Shown: positions 1 through 5,842 of the stretch, in pieces | Layout of the letters: every line of letters starts with the position of its first letter | How positions within the stretch are numbered: the first letter of the stretch is position 1 | Assembly: GCA_009777005.1 (NCBI GenBank) | Contig: WRMT01000051.1 | Coordinates: 1 to 13,297, forward strand | Reading direction: 5' to 3' | DNA length: 13,297 bases | Source of the DNA: Methanobrevibacter sp. | GTDB taxonomy: Archaea; Methanobacteriota; Methanobacteria; Methanobacteriales; Methanobacteriaceae | The notes under the pieces: generated by a model | Database searches by the model: none | Seen by the model: the letters and a program-made list of their open reading frames with translations, nothing else | Told to the model about the DNA's origin: nothing | Made by a program: the position numbers and the translations under genes

Positions 1-80
1 TTTAAATAAACTTCATATAATAAAACAATAAAATTTTATACTTAAAATCTAAAGTTAAAATAATATTAATAATAATTCTT

Positions 81-112
81 GGACAACACCCAATTTATGG
101 TACTCTTTGTCC
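81..112. promoter_or_regulatory. Nested inverted repeat upstream of the adhesin gene
   Basis: GGACAA (81-86) is matched by its reverse complement TTGTCC (107-112). Inside it lies a second pair, ACC (88-90) with GGT (99-101). It lies 70-100 bases before the adhesin start and could be an operator for phase or level control. The role is inferred; only the symmetry is seen. Confidence 0.35.
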
Positions 113-119
113 ATTTTTA

Positions 120-135
120 AGGTTTAAAAAAACCT
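120..135. promoter_or_regulatory. Inverted repeat AGGTTT-AAAA-AAACCT next to an AT-rich TATA-like stretch
   Basis: A perfect 6-bp dyad with a 4-base A spacer sits just upstream of a TATA-like stretch at 141-153. That TATA-like stretch is too close to the start codon to leave room for the ribosome-binding site in a normal archaeal promoter, so the real TATA box may be farther upstream (candidates at 33-45 and 61-75). The dyad may be an operator. Confidence 0.3.
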
Positions 136-166
136 AAAAAAAAAATATTTATAATTCAATATAAAA

Positions 167-174
167 AGAGGTGA
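167..174 (+). promoter_or_regulatory. Strong ribosome-binding site AGAGGTGA
   Basis: AGAGGTGA matches the archaeal anti-Shine-Dalgarno sequence and ends 7 bases before the ATG at 182. It fixes that ATG as the adhesin start. Confidence 0.8.
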
Positions 175-181
175 AAAAAAT

Positions 182-2725
182 ATGGGAAAAATTAAAACCA
201 ATTTAAGAAAAAGTGGAAAAATTAGCTTAATACTATTAACTTTAGCTATTATCCTCCTTAGTTTATCTGCAGCCTCAGCAGCTACACATTTAAATGGAAC
301 TAATGGTGACACTTTAACTTCTAGTGGAGTTTTAGTCGATAGCGAGATAACTGTGGAAGGAACCTTTAAAGGAGTAGGCAACGTCAACGTCACAATCGAT
401 AAAGATGTTAATATAACAGGCAACAATCCATCTAATCCAGCAATCATTGATGGAGAAGGTATCAACTGGTTATTTGATAATATTGGTGGTTTTAATGTTA
501 GATTTGAAAACATTAAATTTATCAATGCAGTTGGTGAAGATTTTTTAGGCAATAGCGAAACTTGTGGTGGAGTAATCTTCTCTGATGGAGGAACATTAAC
601 TTTCATTAACTGTATCTTTGAAAACAATACAGCAGACTGTGGAGGAGCTATATTTGCTAATGATAGTGATGTGACTATAGATGGCTGCACTTTTACAAAC
701 AATACCGCAGCAGACTATGGAGGAGCTATTGATTTTTATTATAGTGATGTGACTATAGATGACTGCACTTTTACAAACAATACCGCAGACACAGGAGGAG
801 CTATTGATGTTTATGATAGTGATGTGACAATAAATGGCTGCACCTTTGAAAACAATAACGCAACCCACGGAGGAGCTATATTTGTTGAGAATAGTGATGT
901 AACTATAGATGACTGCACCTTTGAAAACAATAACGCAACCCGAGGAGGAGCTATATTTGCTTATGTGAGTGATGTGACTATAGATGACTGCACCTTTGAA
1001 AACAATACAGCAGACTATGGAGGAGCTATATTTGCTTATGATAGTGATGTGACTATAGATGACTGCACTTTTACAAACAATAGAGCAGTAATTTATGGAG
1101 GAGCTATTTATTCTGAAGGTAGTGATATGACTATAGAGAGTAGTACTTTTCAATCAAATACTGCACTTATTGGTGGAGGAGCTATTTATCAAGTTGGAAC
1201 TGGTTCATTGACTATTCATCAAAATCTAATTACAAAAAGCGATCTTGAAGATTCTGAAACATGGAATTACAATGCTCTTGTAATAGCTATTAACACTGTT
1301 AATGGATTAAATTCAGTTGATTACACTACTACTAGTTGGGCTGCATTACAAAGTGCTTTAACTCCAGCTATAGCTATGAACATGACTCAAAATGCTACTA
1401 ATCAAGGTCAAATTGATACTTTAACAAATGCTTTAAACAATGCTATAACTAGCTTAGTTCTTGTTGGTACTCCTGCTTTAGATTACACAGCTCTTCAAAC
1501 AGCTATTAATAATGCCAATACTTTAACTCAAGCTGATTACACTACTGCAAGTTGGGCTGCATTACAAAGTGCTTTAACTCCAGCTATAGCTATGAACACA
1601 ACTCAAAATGCTACTAATCAAGGCCAAATAGATACTTTAACAAATGCTTTAAACAATGCTATAACTAGCTTAGTTCTTGTTGGTACTCCTGCTTTAGATT
1701 ACACAGCCCTTCAAACAGCTATTAATAATGCAAATACTTTAAATTCAGCTGATTACACTACTACAAGTTGGGCTGCATTACAAAGTGCTTTAACTCCAGC
1801 TATAGCTATGAACACAACTCAAAACGCTACTAATCAAGGCCAAATAGATACTTTAACAAATGATTTAAACAATGCTATAACTAGCTTAGTTCTTGTTAGT
1901 ACTCCTGCTTTAGATTACACAGCCCTTCAAACAGCTATTAATAATGCAAATACTTTAATTCAAGCTGATTTTACTACTGCTAGTTGGGCTGCATTACAAA
2001 GTGCTTTAACTCCAGCTGTAGCTATGAACACTGCTCAAAATGCTACTAATCAAGGTCAAATTGATGCTTTAACTAATGCTTTAAATAGTGCTAGAACTAG
2101 CTTAGTACCGGTTACACCAACAACTCCGACTACTCCTACTACACCAACAACCACTATTACTCCGACTACTCCAACTAGTCCTACTAGTCCTACTAGTCCA
2201 GTGAGTTCTGCTAATTACAGTGGTCTTGCTGATGTTATTAAGTCTATAGCTAATTCTAATTTGAATTCTAGTAAGTATTCAGTAGCTAGTTGGAATGCTT
2301 TGAAAGTAGCTTATAACAATGCTAAGAATATGAATAAGGCAAAAAATGCTTCTTCTCAAGCTGATGTTGATGCTTTGATTAAGGTTTTGAAAGCAGCTAA
2401 GTCTAAATTAGCTAAGCGTAATGTTGATTTGAAGATTACTAATGTTAAAAGGTCTGGCAATAGCTATATTGTTACCATTAAAAATTCAGGTAAAGATACA
2501 TCTACCAAGACTCTACTTTTAGTTTCTTGTGGCTGTAAAGATTTTGTTAAAACAGCTAAAGTGAAATCCATAGCTAGTGGCAAATCTATAACCTTAAAGG
2601 TTAAATTCTTTAGTTACTTGAAAGCCAATACTCATAACAAGTATTTTGTTGTTAACTACAATAAACAAGCTACTGAAATCAACTATAAGAATAATAAAGT
2701 TAAAATTCCAAAATTTACAGGATAA
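182..2725 (+). CDS. Secreted adhesin-like protein with beta-helix and FIVAR-like repeats
   Basis: This is an 847-aa cell-surface protein. Residues 1-33 form a signal peptide: a Lys/Arg-rich start, a Leu/Ile core, and a likely cut after Ala-Ser-Ala. Residues ~128-345 contain nine GGxI repeats of about 23 aa (pattern GGAI-SDVTIDDCTF-NNTA), typical of right-handed parallel beta-helix or polymorphic-membrane-protein folds. Residues ~363-643 contain four nearly identical 71-aa helical repeats resembling FIVAR domains. A Pro/Thr linker follows (~644-676), then a fifth, divergent FIVAR-like unit (~678-745). The end (~746-847) is a CARDB-like beta-sandwich. No C-terminal membrane helix or pseudomurein-binding repeat is visible, so anchoring is unclear. 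Related large proteins in rumen and gut Methanobrevibacter are called adhesin-like, with a presumed role in contact with other cells or surfaces; the specific ligand is unknown. A strong ribosome-binding site supports the start. Confidence 0.9.
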   Translation: MGKIKTNLRKSGKISLILLTLAIILLSLSAASAATHLNGTNGDTLTSSGVLVDSEITVEGTFKGVGNVNVTIDKDVNITGNNPSNPAIIDGEGINWLFDNIGGFNVRFENIKFINAVGEDFLGNSETCGGVIFSDGGTLTFINCIFENNTADCGGAIFANDSDVTIDGCTFTNNTAADYGGAIDFYYSDVTIDDCTFTNNTADTGGAIDVYDSDVTINGCTFENNNATHGGAIFVENSDVTIDDCTFENNNATRGGAIFAYVSDVTIDDCTFENNTADYGGAIFAYDSDVTIDDCTFTNNRAVIYGGAIYSEGSDMTIESSTFQSNTALIGGGAIYQVGTGSLTIHQNLITKSDLEDSETWNYNALVIAINTVNGLNSVDYTTTSWAALQSALTPAIAMNMTQNATNQGQIDTLTNALNNAITSLVLVGTPALDYTALQTAINNANTLTQADYTTASWAALQSALTPAIAMNTTQNATNQGQIDTLTNALNNAITSLVLVGTPALDYTALQTAINNANTLNSADYTTTSWAALQSALTPAIAMNTTQNATNQGQIDTLTNDLNNAITSLVLVSTPALDYTALQTAINNANTLIQADFTTASWAALQSALTPAVAMNTAQNATNQGQIDALTNALNSARTSLVPVTPTTPTTPTTPTTTITPTTPTSPTSPTSPVSSANYSGLADVIKSIANSNLNSSKYSVASWNALKVAYNNAKNMNKAKNASSQADVDALIKVLKAAKSKLAKRNVDLKITNVKRSGNSYIVTIKNSGKDTSTKTLLLVSCGCKDFVKTAKVKSIASGKSITLKVKFFSYLKANTHNKYFVVNYNKQATEINYKNNKVKIPKFTG
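565..1225 (+). repeat. In-frame ~69-bp repeats coding for the beta-helix coils
   Basis: About nine coding repeats begin at each GGAGGAGCTAT-like stretch. Blocks such as GATAGTGATGTGACTATAGA recur nearly unchanged between units, so the array is open to slippage or recombination that changes coil number. Confidence 0.8.
1268..2110 (+). repeat. Four tandem 213-bp coding repeats (FIVAR-like)
   Basis: Units start near 1268, 1481, 1694 and 1907. The second and third are almost identical at DNA level, including silent positions, which points to recent duplication or homogenisation. The first and fourth are more diverged. Confidence 0.85.
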
Positions 2726-2738
2726 AAAATTTAATTAT

Positions 2739-2770
2739 TATTTTTTTATCCTTACCTTTTTTTATTTTTT
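2739..2770 (+). terminator. T-rich archaeal terminator after the adhesin gene
   Basis: Successive runs of T broken by ATCC and ACC begin 14 bases after the TAA stop. Archaeal RNA polymerase commonly terminates at such tracts without a hairpin. A very similar tract occurs at 3423-3448. The remaining bases up to 3012 show only AT-rich sequence and a startless minus-strand open stretch (2904-3027). Confidence 0.6.
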
Positions 2771-3012
2771 GATATTCATCATTTAAACTATTATTTTATT
2801 TATCGAGTTTTATATTAAAATTAGGAATATTTTTTTAGAAAAAAGTATTTAAGAGGAAATTAAGAAATAATTGTTTAAAAAAAAATAGTTTTATATATTT
2901 TTATTATTCCTTCTTTGTTATCAAAATGTTTTCAAATGTTATTTTTTCATGAATTATGTTATGAGATTTAATAGCAAAATTATAAAACTTTAAAATGATG
3001 AAATTAATGGTT

Positions 3013-3240
3013 TCATTCAAGTTCTCCAGTTCTTATTTTTCTACGTAATTCAACAGCATTAAAGGATTCATCGGTAGTAGCTATTCCTGCTAATTCTTCA
3101 AAGCTTAAAATTTCATCATTGTCATTGTTTAAAAATGATTCAATAGCTTCATTAACTATTTTACTTTCTGTAGTATTCTTTTTTTTAGCAATTTTACTTA
3201 TACTTTTAAACAAATCATCCTTTATTAAAACTGTTGCCAT
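3013..3240 (-). CDS. Ribbon-helix-helix antitoxin-like DNA-binding protein
   Basis: This is a 75-aa protein. Residues 1-8 (MATVLIKD) look like the DNA-contacting beta strand, and residues ~9-38 form two helices around the turn KKKNTTESKIVNEAIESFL, the classic CopG/Arc pattern. The acidic tail (residues 39-75) would be the part that wraps a toxin. In the family, such proteins repress their own promoter and neutralise a partner toxin. No intact toxin gene follows: downstream of its stop there is only a startless open stretch. It may be an orphan antitoxin or a solitary regulator. The start is supported by GAGGTGA four bases upstream. Confidence 0.7.
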   Translation of the reverse strand: MATVLIKDDLFKSISKIAKKKNTTESKIVNEAIESFLNNDNDEILSFEELAGIATTDESFNAVELRRKIRTGELE

Positions 3241-3244
3241 ACTT

Positions 3245-3258
3245 TCACCTCACTAGTG
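3245..3258 (-). promoter_or_regulatory. Ribosome-binding site overlapping the palindrome CACTAGTG
   Basis: On the minus strand GAGGTGA (3245-3251) precedes the ATG by four bases. The perfect 8-bp palindrome CACTAGTG (3251-3258) abuts it and is a candidate operator for the ribbon-helix-helix protein itself, since this family binds short palindromes near its own promoter. A TATA-like AAAATATATG lies about 30 bases further upstream (3281-3290). Confidence 0.45.
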
Positions 3259-3611
3259 TTTTTTATATGTTTATTATAGCATATATTTTTAATCTTATAG
3301 AGAAATTTTCAAGAAAAACAAACCATAAACTTAATGTATATAACCATATTGTAAAATAATTTTATATTATTTCTTAAAATGTATTTTTAATATTTTTAAT
3401 AGCTATTTTTTTGTAAAAAAAATTTTTATCCTTATCTTTTTTTTATTTTTAAAAAATCTTGTAAATAATTATTATTATTTTTTTTATAATGGAATTAATT
3501 AAAAAGAAATTTAATTAATATTTGTTAAAAATTTAGATTATTAAATTAGTTATAATTTAAAAAAATAGCTAATGTTTTTATTTACCTATTATTTGATTTT
3601 AATATGCTCTA

Positions 3612-3652
3612 GAAAGAGTCATATATTACTATTCATATAATTAGTCTTACAC
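3612..3652 (+). promoter_or_regulatory. Promoter block, repeated at 4467-4507
   Basis: An A/G-rich stretch is followed by ATATATTACTA, ATATAATTAGT and TTAC. The A/G-rich part would act as BRE with a TATA box at about 3619-3626, placing transcription start near 3645-3652, about 70 bases before the Bro-N start. Nearly the same block lies upstream of the DUF4258-like gene. Confidence 0.5.
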
Positions 3653-3721
3653 TTTTTTTGGGAAAAAATAAGAAAGATTTCTTGTTTAAAGTAATTTTTT
3701 TCTAATGAGTTCGTTGGTTAA

Positions 3722-4075
3722 ATGACAGATAAAAATACAGTGAAATTATTTAAAAATAAAAAAATTCATGCAAGGTGAAATGAAAAAGAAGAAGATTGGT
3801 ATTTTTCTGTGATTGATGTTATTAAAGCACTAACTCTTTCTAAACGTCCCAGAAAATATTGGAATGATTTGAAAACTAAATTAAAATTAGAAGGTTGTCA
3901 GTTGTCCGAAAGTATCGGACAAGTCAAATTGCATTCTTCTGATGGTAAATATTATAAAACAGATGAGGCTAATACCAAACAATTTTTAAGACTTGTTCAA
4001 TCTATTCCATCACCACATGCAGAACCATTTAAAAAAGGGTACTCATTTGAAAATAAAAAAATTTGTACAATTTGA
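3722..4075 (+). pseudogene. Bro-N-type phage-antirepressor-like gene, nonsense and truncated (copy 1)
   Basis: The frame opens at ATG 3722 (MTDKNTVKLFKNKKIHAR) and hits TGA at 3776-3778, where relatives carry Trp. It then continues in the same frame as NEKEEDWYFSVIDVIKAL, through SKRPRKYWNDLK, DGKYYKTDEANT and LRLVQSIPSPHAEPFK, the hallmark stretch of Bro-N/KilA-N antirepressor-like proteins common in methanogen prophages and accessory regions. The reading frame then runs into a second partial copy and stops at 4073. The C-terminal half of a normal ~200-260-aa member is missing. Translation from GTG 3809 would give only an 88-aa piece lacking the first strand of the domain, so a dead gene is most likely. 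The ribosome-binding site is weak. Confidence 0.7.
3902..3922. other. Stem-loop inside the Bro-N coding region
   Basis: TTGTCCGA (3902-3909) and TCGGACAA (3915-3922) form a perfect 8-bp stem with a 5-base loop. A 6-bp version persists in copy 2 (4201-4217). It may simply follow from the encoded peptide QLSESIGQ. Confidence 0.4.
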
Positions 4076-4264
4076 AATGAAAAAGAAAAAGATGGGTATT
4101 TTTCTCTGATTAATGTTATTGAAGCACTAACTCTTTCTAAACGTCCAAGAAAATATTGGAATGATTTAAAAACAAAACTTTATAAAGAAGGAAGTGAACT
4201 GTCCGAAAATATCGGACGATTGAAATTACTAGCACCTGAGAGTATTAAGTTTTTTTTATCCTAA
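4046..4264 (+). pseudogene. Second Bro-N copy, 5' and 3' truncated
   Basis: This is in the same frame as copy 1 and joined to it directly after AEPFK. It begins FENKKICTI, has TGA (4073-4075) at the same Trp position as copy 1, then NEKEKDGYFSLINVIEALTL and SKRPRKYWNDLKTKL, ending with SENIGRLKLLAPESIKFFLS and TAA at 4262. The strongly conserved Trp of DWYFS is Gly here (TGG to GGG). The ~170 bp shared with copy 1 are clearly homologous at DNA level. The arrangement fits a deletion between two neighbouring full-length paralogues, leaving the front of one fused to the N-terminal part of the other. Confidence 0.65.
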
Positions 4265-4281
4265 TTTTTAGGATTTTTTTT
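4258..4281 (+). terminator. Hairpin terminator with T run
   Basis: ATCCTAA (4258-4264) and TTAGGAT (4268-4274) make a 7-bp stem with a 3-base loop, followed directly by seven T residues. The stem overlaps the stop of the second Bro-N remnant. Confidence 0.65.
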
Positions 4282-4618
4282 ATTATTTTAAATGTTTTTT
4301 GTTAAAATTACTGAAAAGTATTAAATTTTAGCTATTTAAATTATTAATCCTTTAGATCTTAATTTATCATTTAAATAACTTATTTATTAATCCTTTAAAT
4401 CTATATTATCTTTATAATTTTTTTGGCTAATGTCATAATTCTAACTATGTTTTCACATGAACTTAAAAAGATTTATATATTACTATTTATATAATTAGTA
4501 TTACAATTTATTTCAATGATACTGGATTTCATTTATTGAATTTATTTTAAAATAAATGATGAAAATAAATAAAAAATAATTTTAAATAGTAATTACAATA
4601 TATATTGGAGAAAAGTAT
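4265..4618. other. AT-rich spacer with a short direct repeat and a promoter block
   Basis: No gene is visible. TTATTAATCCTTTA-ATCT occurs at 4341 and again at 4384 (period 43), with a near copy at 5589. The promoter block at 4467-4507 and the GGAG ribosome-binding site at 4607-4610 serve the next gene. Confidence 0.5.
4467..4507 (+). promoter_or_regulatory. Promoter block, near copy of 3612-3652
   Basis: An A-rich BRE-like stretch is followed by the TATA box TTTATATA (about 4472-4479). A shared sequence running to TTAC follows, giving a predicted start near 4500. This leaves a leader of more than 100 bases before ATG 4619, longer than usual. Confidence 0.5.
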
Positions 4619-4919
4619 ATGACAACTCGTTTTGATGAAAATAATATTGTTGATTATTTACATAAGTTCGAGAAGGTCCATATAAGACGAAATCCAAAAT
4701 ATAATGACAAAATCAAAAAGAGAAAATTTTCTCCTGAAAATCATCAGATTCTTAACCGAAGAAGAACCTCTTCATATTGAACAACAAGAATCCAAAAAAT
4801 TTGCTTTATTTTATGATTATGATATTGGTTATATTATTAGAATTATAATTGTTTTAAAAGACAAATTTATTAATCTCTCAACTCACATCCAATTAAAAAA
4901 GAAAACTTTAAAAGAGTGA
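4619..4919 (+). pseudogene. DUF4258-like (RelE-type toxin-like) gene split by a +1 frameshift
   Basis: ATG 4619, with GGAG 8 bases upstream, opens MTTRFDENNIVDYLHKFEKV, reads to KIKKRKFSPEN, and then ends at TGA 4778 after 53 codons. If one base is skipped at about 4742, the reading continues as IRFLTEEEPLHIEQQE, SKKFALFYDYDIGYIIRIII and LKDKFINLSTHI up to TGA 4917, giving a coherent ~100-aa protein. The joined sequence has the feel of small DUF4258/RelE-like proteins: a basic N-terminal helix with His, then a beta sheet ending in a conserved strand. It sits 6 bases upstream of a DUF2283 gene, and DUF4258-DUF2283 pairs are common and thought to be toxin-antitoxin-like. A decayed toxin beside an intact partner is the simplest reading; programmed frameshifting is less likely. 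Confidence 0.6.
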
Positions 4920-4925
4920 TTGGAA

Positions 4926-5303
4926 ATGAAAAAAAGAGTAATGGAAGTAGATTATGATTATGAAAATGATATTCTATTTGCTTTTTTAGATGATGAATAT
5001 TATAAAGATTTTGAATACTCAGAATTTTTAGATAAGTCAGTGAGTATTGACTTTGGCAAAAAAACTATTCCTATTGGTGTTGAAATTTCAAACGCATCTG
5101 AAATGTTCAAGACAAAAAAACAATATCTTAAAGATATATTGAGTGGAGCAGTATATATTTCAATCAATGGGGAAAAAATTGAATTAACTGTCAACTTATT
5201 TGTAATAGTTCATAACAAGCCTATTTCTTTAAATCCTATTGACTTAGTTGGCGACAATATTTTAAATGTGCCTAATGTTGAAACTTCAATGGCAATAGTT
5301 TGA
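4926..5303 (+). CDS. DUF2283 family protein, putative antitoxin partner
   Basis: This is a 125-aa protein from ATG 4926; a TTG two codons earlier is possible but less likely. GAGTGAT just upstream serves as ribosome-binding site and contains the upstream gene's stop, so the two genes are translationally adjacent. Residues 9-18 (DYDYENDILF) and ~38-60 (SVSIDFGKKTIPIGVEISNA) are the DUF2283 signature: an opening strand with Tyr-Asp, then a strand ending in Gly-hydrophobic-Glu-Ile. After this ~60-aa module comes an extension (61-125) of beta-prone sequence not usual for the minimal family, which may be a dimerisation or DNA-binding part. The function is inferred from the pairing with the decayed DUF4258-like gene. 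Confidence 0.7.
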   Translation: MKKRVMEVDYDYENDILFAFLDDEYYKDFEYSEFLDKSVSIDFGKKTIPIGVEISNASEMFKTKKQYLKDILSGAVYISINGEKIELTVNLFVIVHNKPISLNPIDLVGDNILNVPNVETSMAIV

Positions 5304-5474
5304 AAAGATACTTTTAAATATTATATTCACATTTAACAAATTATATAACTTTTATTTTTCATTAAACATTATTTTAATTATTATATCTGTTCAAACAGTC
5401 ATTTCGTTGTTTTTATAAGTAATTATATTCATTAGCTACACTTAAATTTTTTCCTGTCAAATGTAATTATAGTA

Positions 5475-5498
5475 TATCTAACTAACGTTAGTTAGATA
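5475..5498. promoter_or_regulatory. Perfect 24-bp palindrome, TetR-operator-like
   Basis: The core TAACTAACGTTAGTTA is extended by ATC/TATC on the left and GAT/GATA on the right with full symmetry. Length and centre fit an operator for a dimeric regulator of the TetR type. No TetR gene lies in the window, and no intact gene follows on either side within 340 bases, so its target may be lost or distant. Confidence 0.6.
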
Positions 5499-5732
5499 AA
5501 ATATGATTTTAATTGTTGAATAAATATTAGAATTAGAGAAAAATAATTAATATATAATAGTTTAGTGAATTATCTTTAAATAATTTATTTATTAATCTTT
5601 TAAATCTTATTTCAAAACAAAAATCTAATTCAAGTGATTTAATTGAAATAGTTAAATTAGATCATAAAACCAATGCAGTAAAGCTTAAAAACACTATACA
5701 TACAGATTATACAAGTATTTAATAATTATTGT

Positions 5733-5813
5733 ATGATAAATAATAATATTTGAGAAATAGCTAGTTTTGATTCTGATTTTGACATATTCAAGGATATAAA
5801 AAGAATAGAATAA
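5733..5813 (+). pseudogene. C-terminal fossil of a PIN-domain (VapC-type) toxin
   Basis: The frame reads MINNNI, TGA (5751-5753), then EIASFDSDFDIFKDIKRIE and TAA. The stretch SFDSDFD followed by a short helix and IKRI is the usual end of PIN ribonuclease domains, whose last acidic metal-binding residues sit there. All upstream parts are missing or scrambled. Confidence 0.55.
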
Positions 5814-5832
5814 AATACTGTCTAACTAAATA

Positions 5833-5842
5833 ATAAAAAAAA
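5833..5842 (-). terminator. T run after the first GyrI-like gene
   Basis: On the minus strand the TAA stop is directly followed by a run of eight or more T, a plausible archaeal terminator. Confidence 0.4.

Larger units (their letters stand above)
3241..3721. other. AT-rich spacer with one promoter-like block
   Basis: No gene is visible. It holds the upstream region of the antitoxin-like gene, a T-rich terminator-like tract (3423-3448), a promoter-like block at 3612-3652 and a short palindrome AAGAAA-GA-TTTCTT (3670-3683) in the leader of the decayed Bro-N gene. Confidence 0.5.
5304..5842. other. Spacer with a large palindrome and gene fossils
   Basis: No intact gene. It contains the palindrome CTGTT-CA-AACAG (5387-5398), the 24-bp palindrome at 5475-5498 and a startless plus-strand open stretch (5559-5722) ending SSDLIEIVKLDHKTNAVKLK and NTIHTDYTSI, of unknown origin. 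A PIN toxin fossil ends at 5813. Confidence 0.55.

Noticed and set aside
124..1153. Long minus-strand open frames opposite the adhesin gene
   Set aside because: They mirror the repeat structure of the plus-strand gene, have no ribosome-binding site and show no recognisable domain.
2904..3027. Possible toxin remnant downstream of the ribbon-helix-helix gene
   Set aside because: The open stretch (ending HEKITFENILITKKE) lacks a start and any recognisable toxin motif.
3776..4075. TGA read as selenocysteine or Trp in the Bro-N copies
   Set aside because: Selenocysteine is not expected at a Trp position and no SECIS-like element was recognised. TGA serves as a normal stop elsewhere in the window, so decay is the default explanation.
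5000..5194. Minus-strand open frame opposite the DUF2283 gene
   Set aside because: It lies wholly inside a well-supported gene and has no independent evidence.
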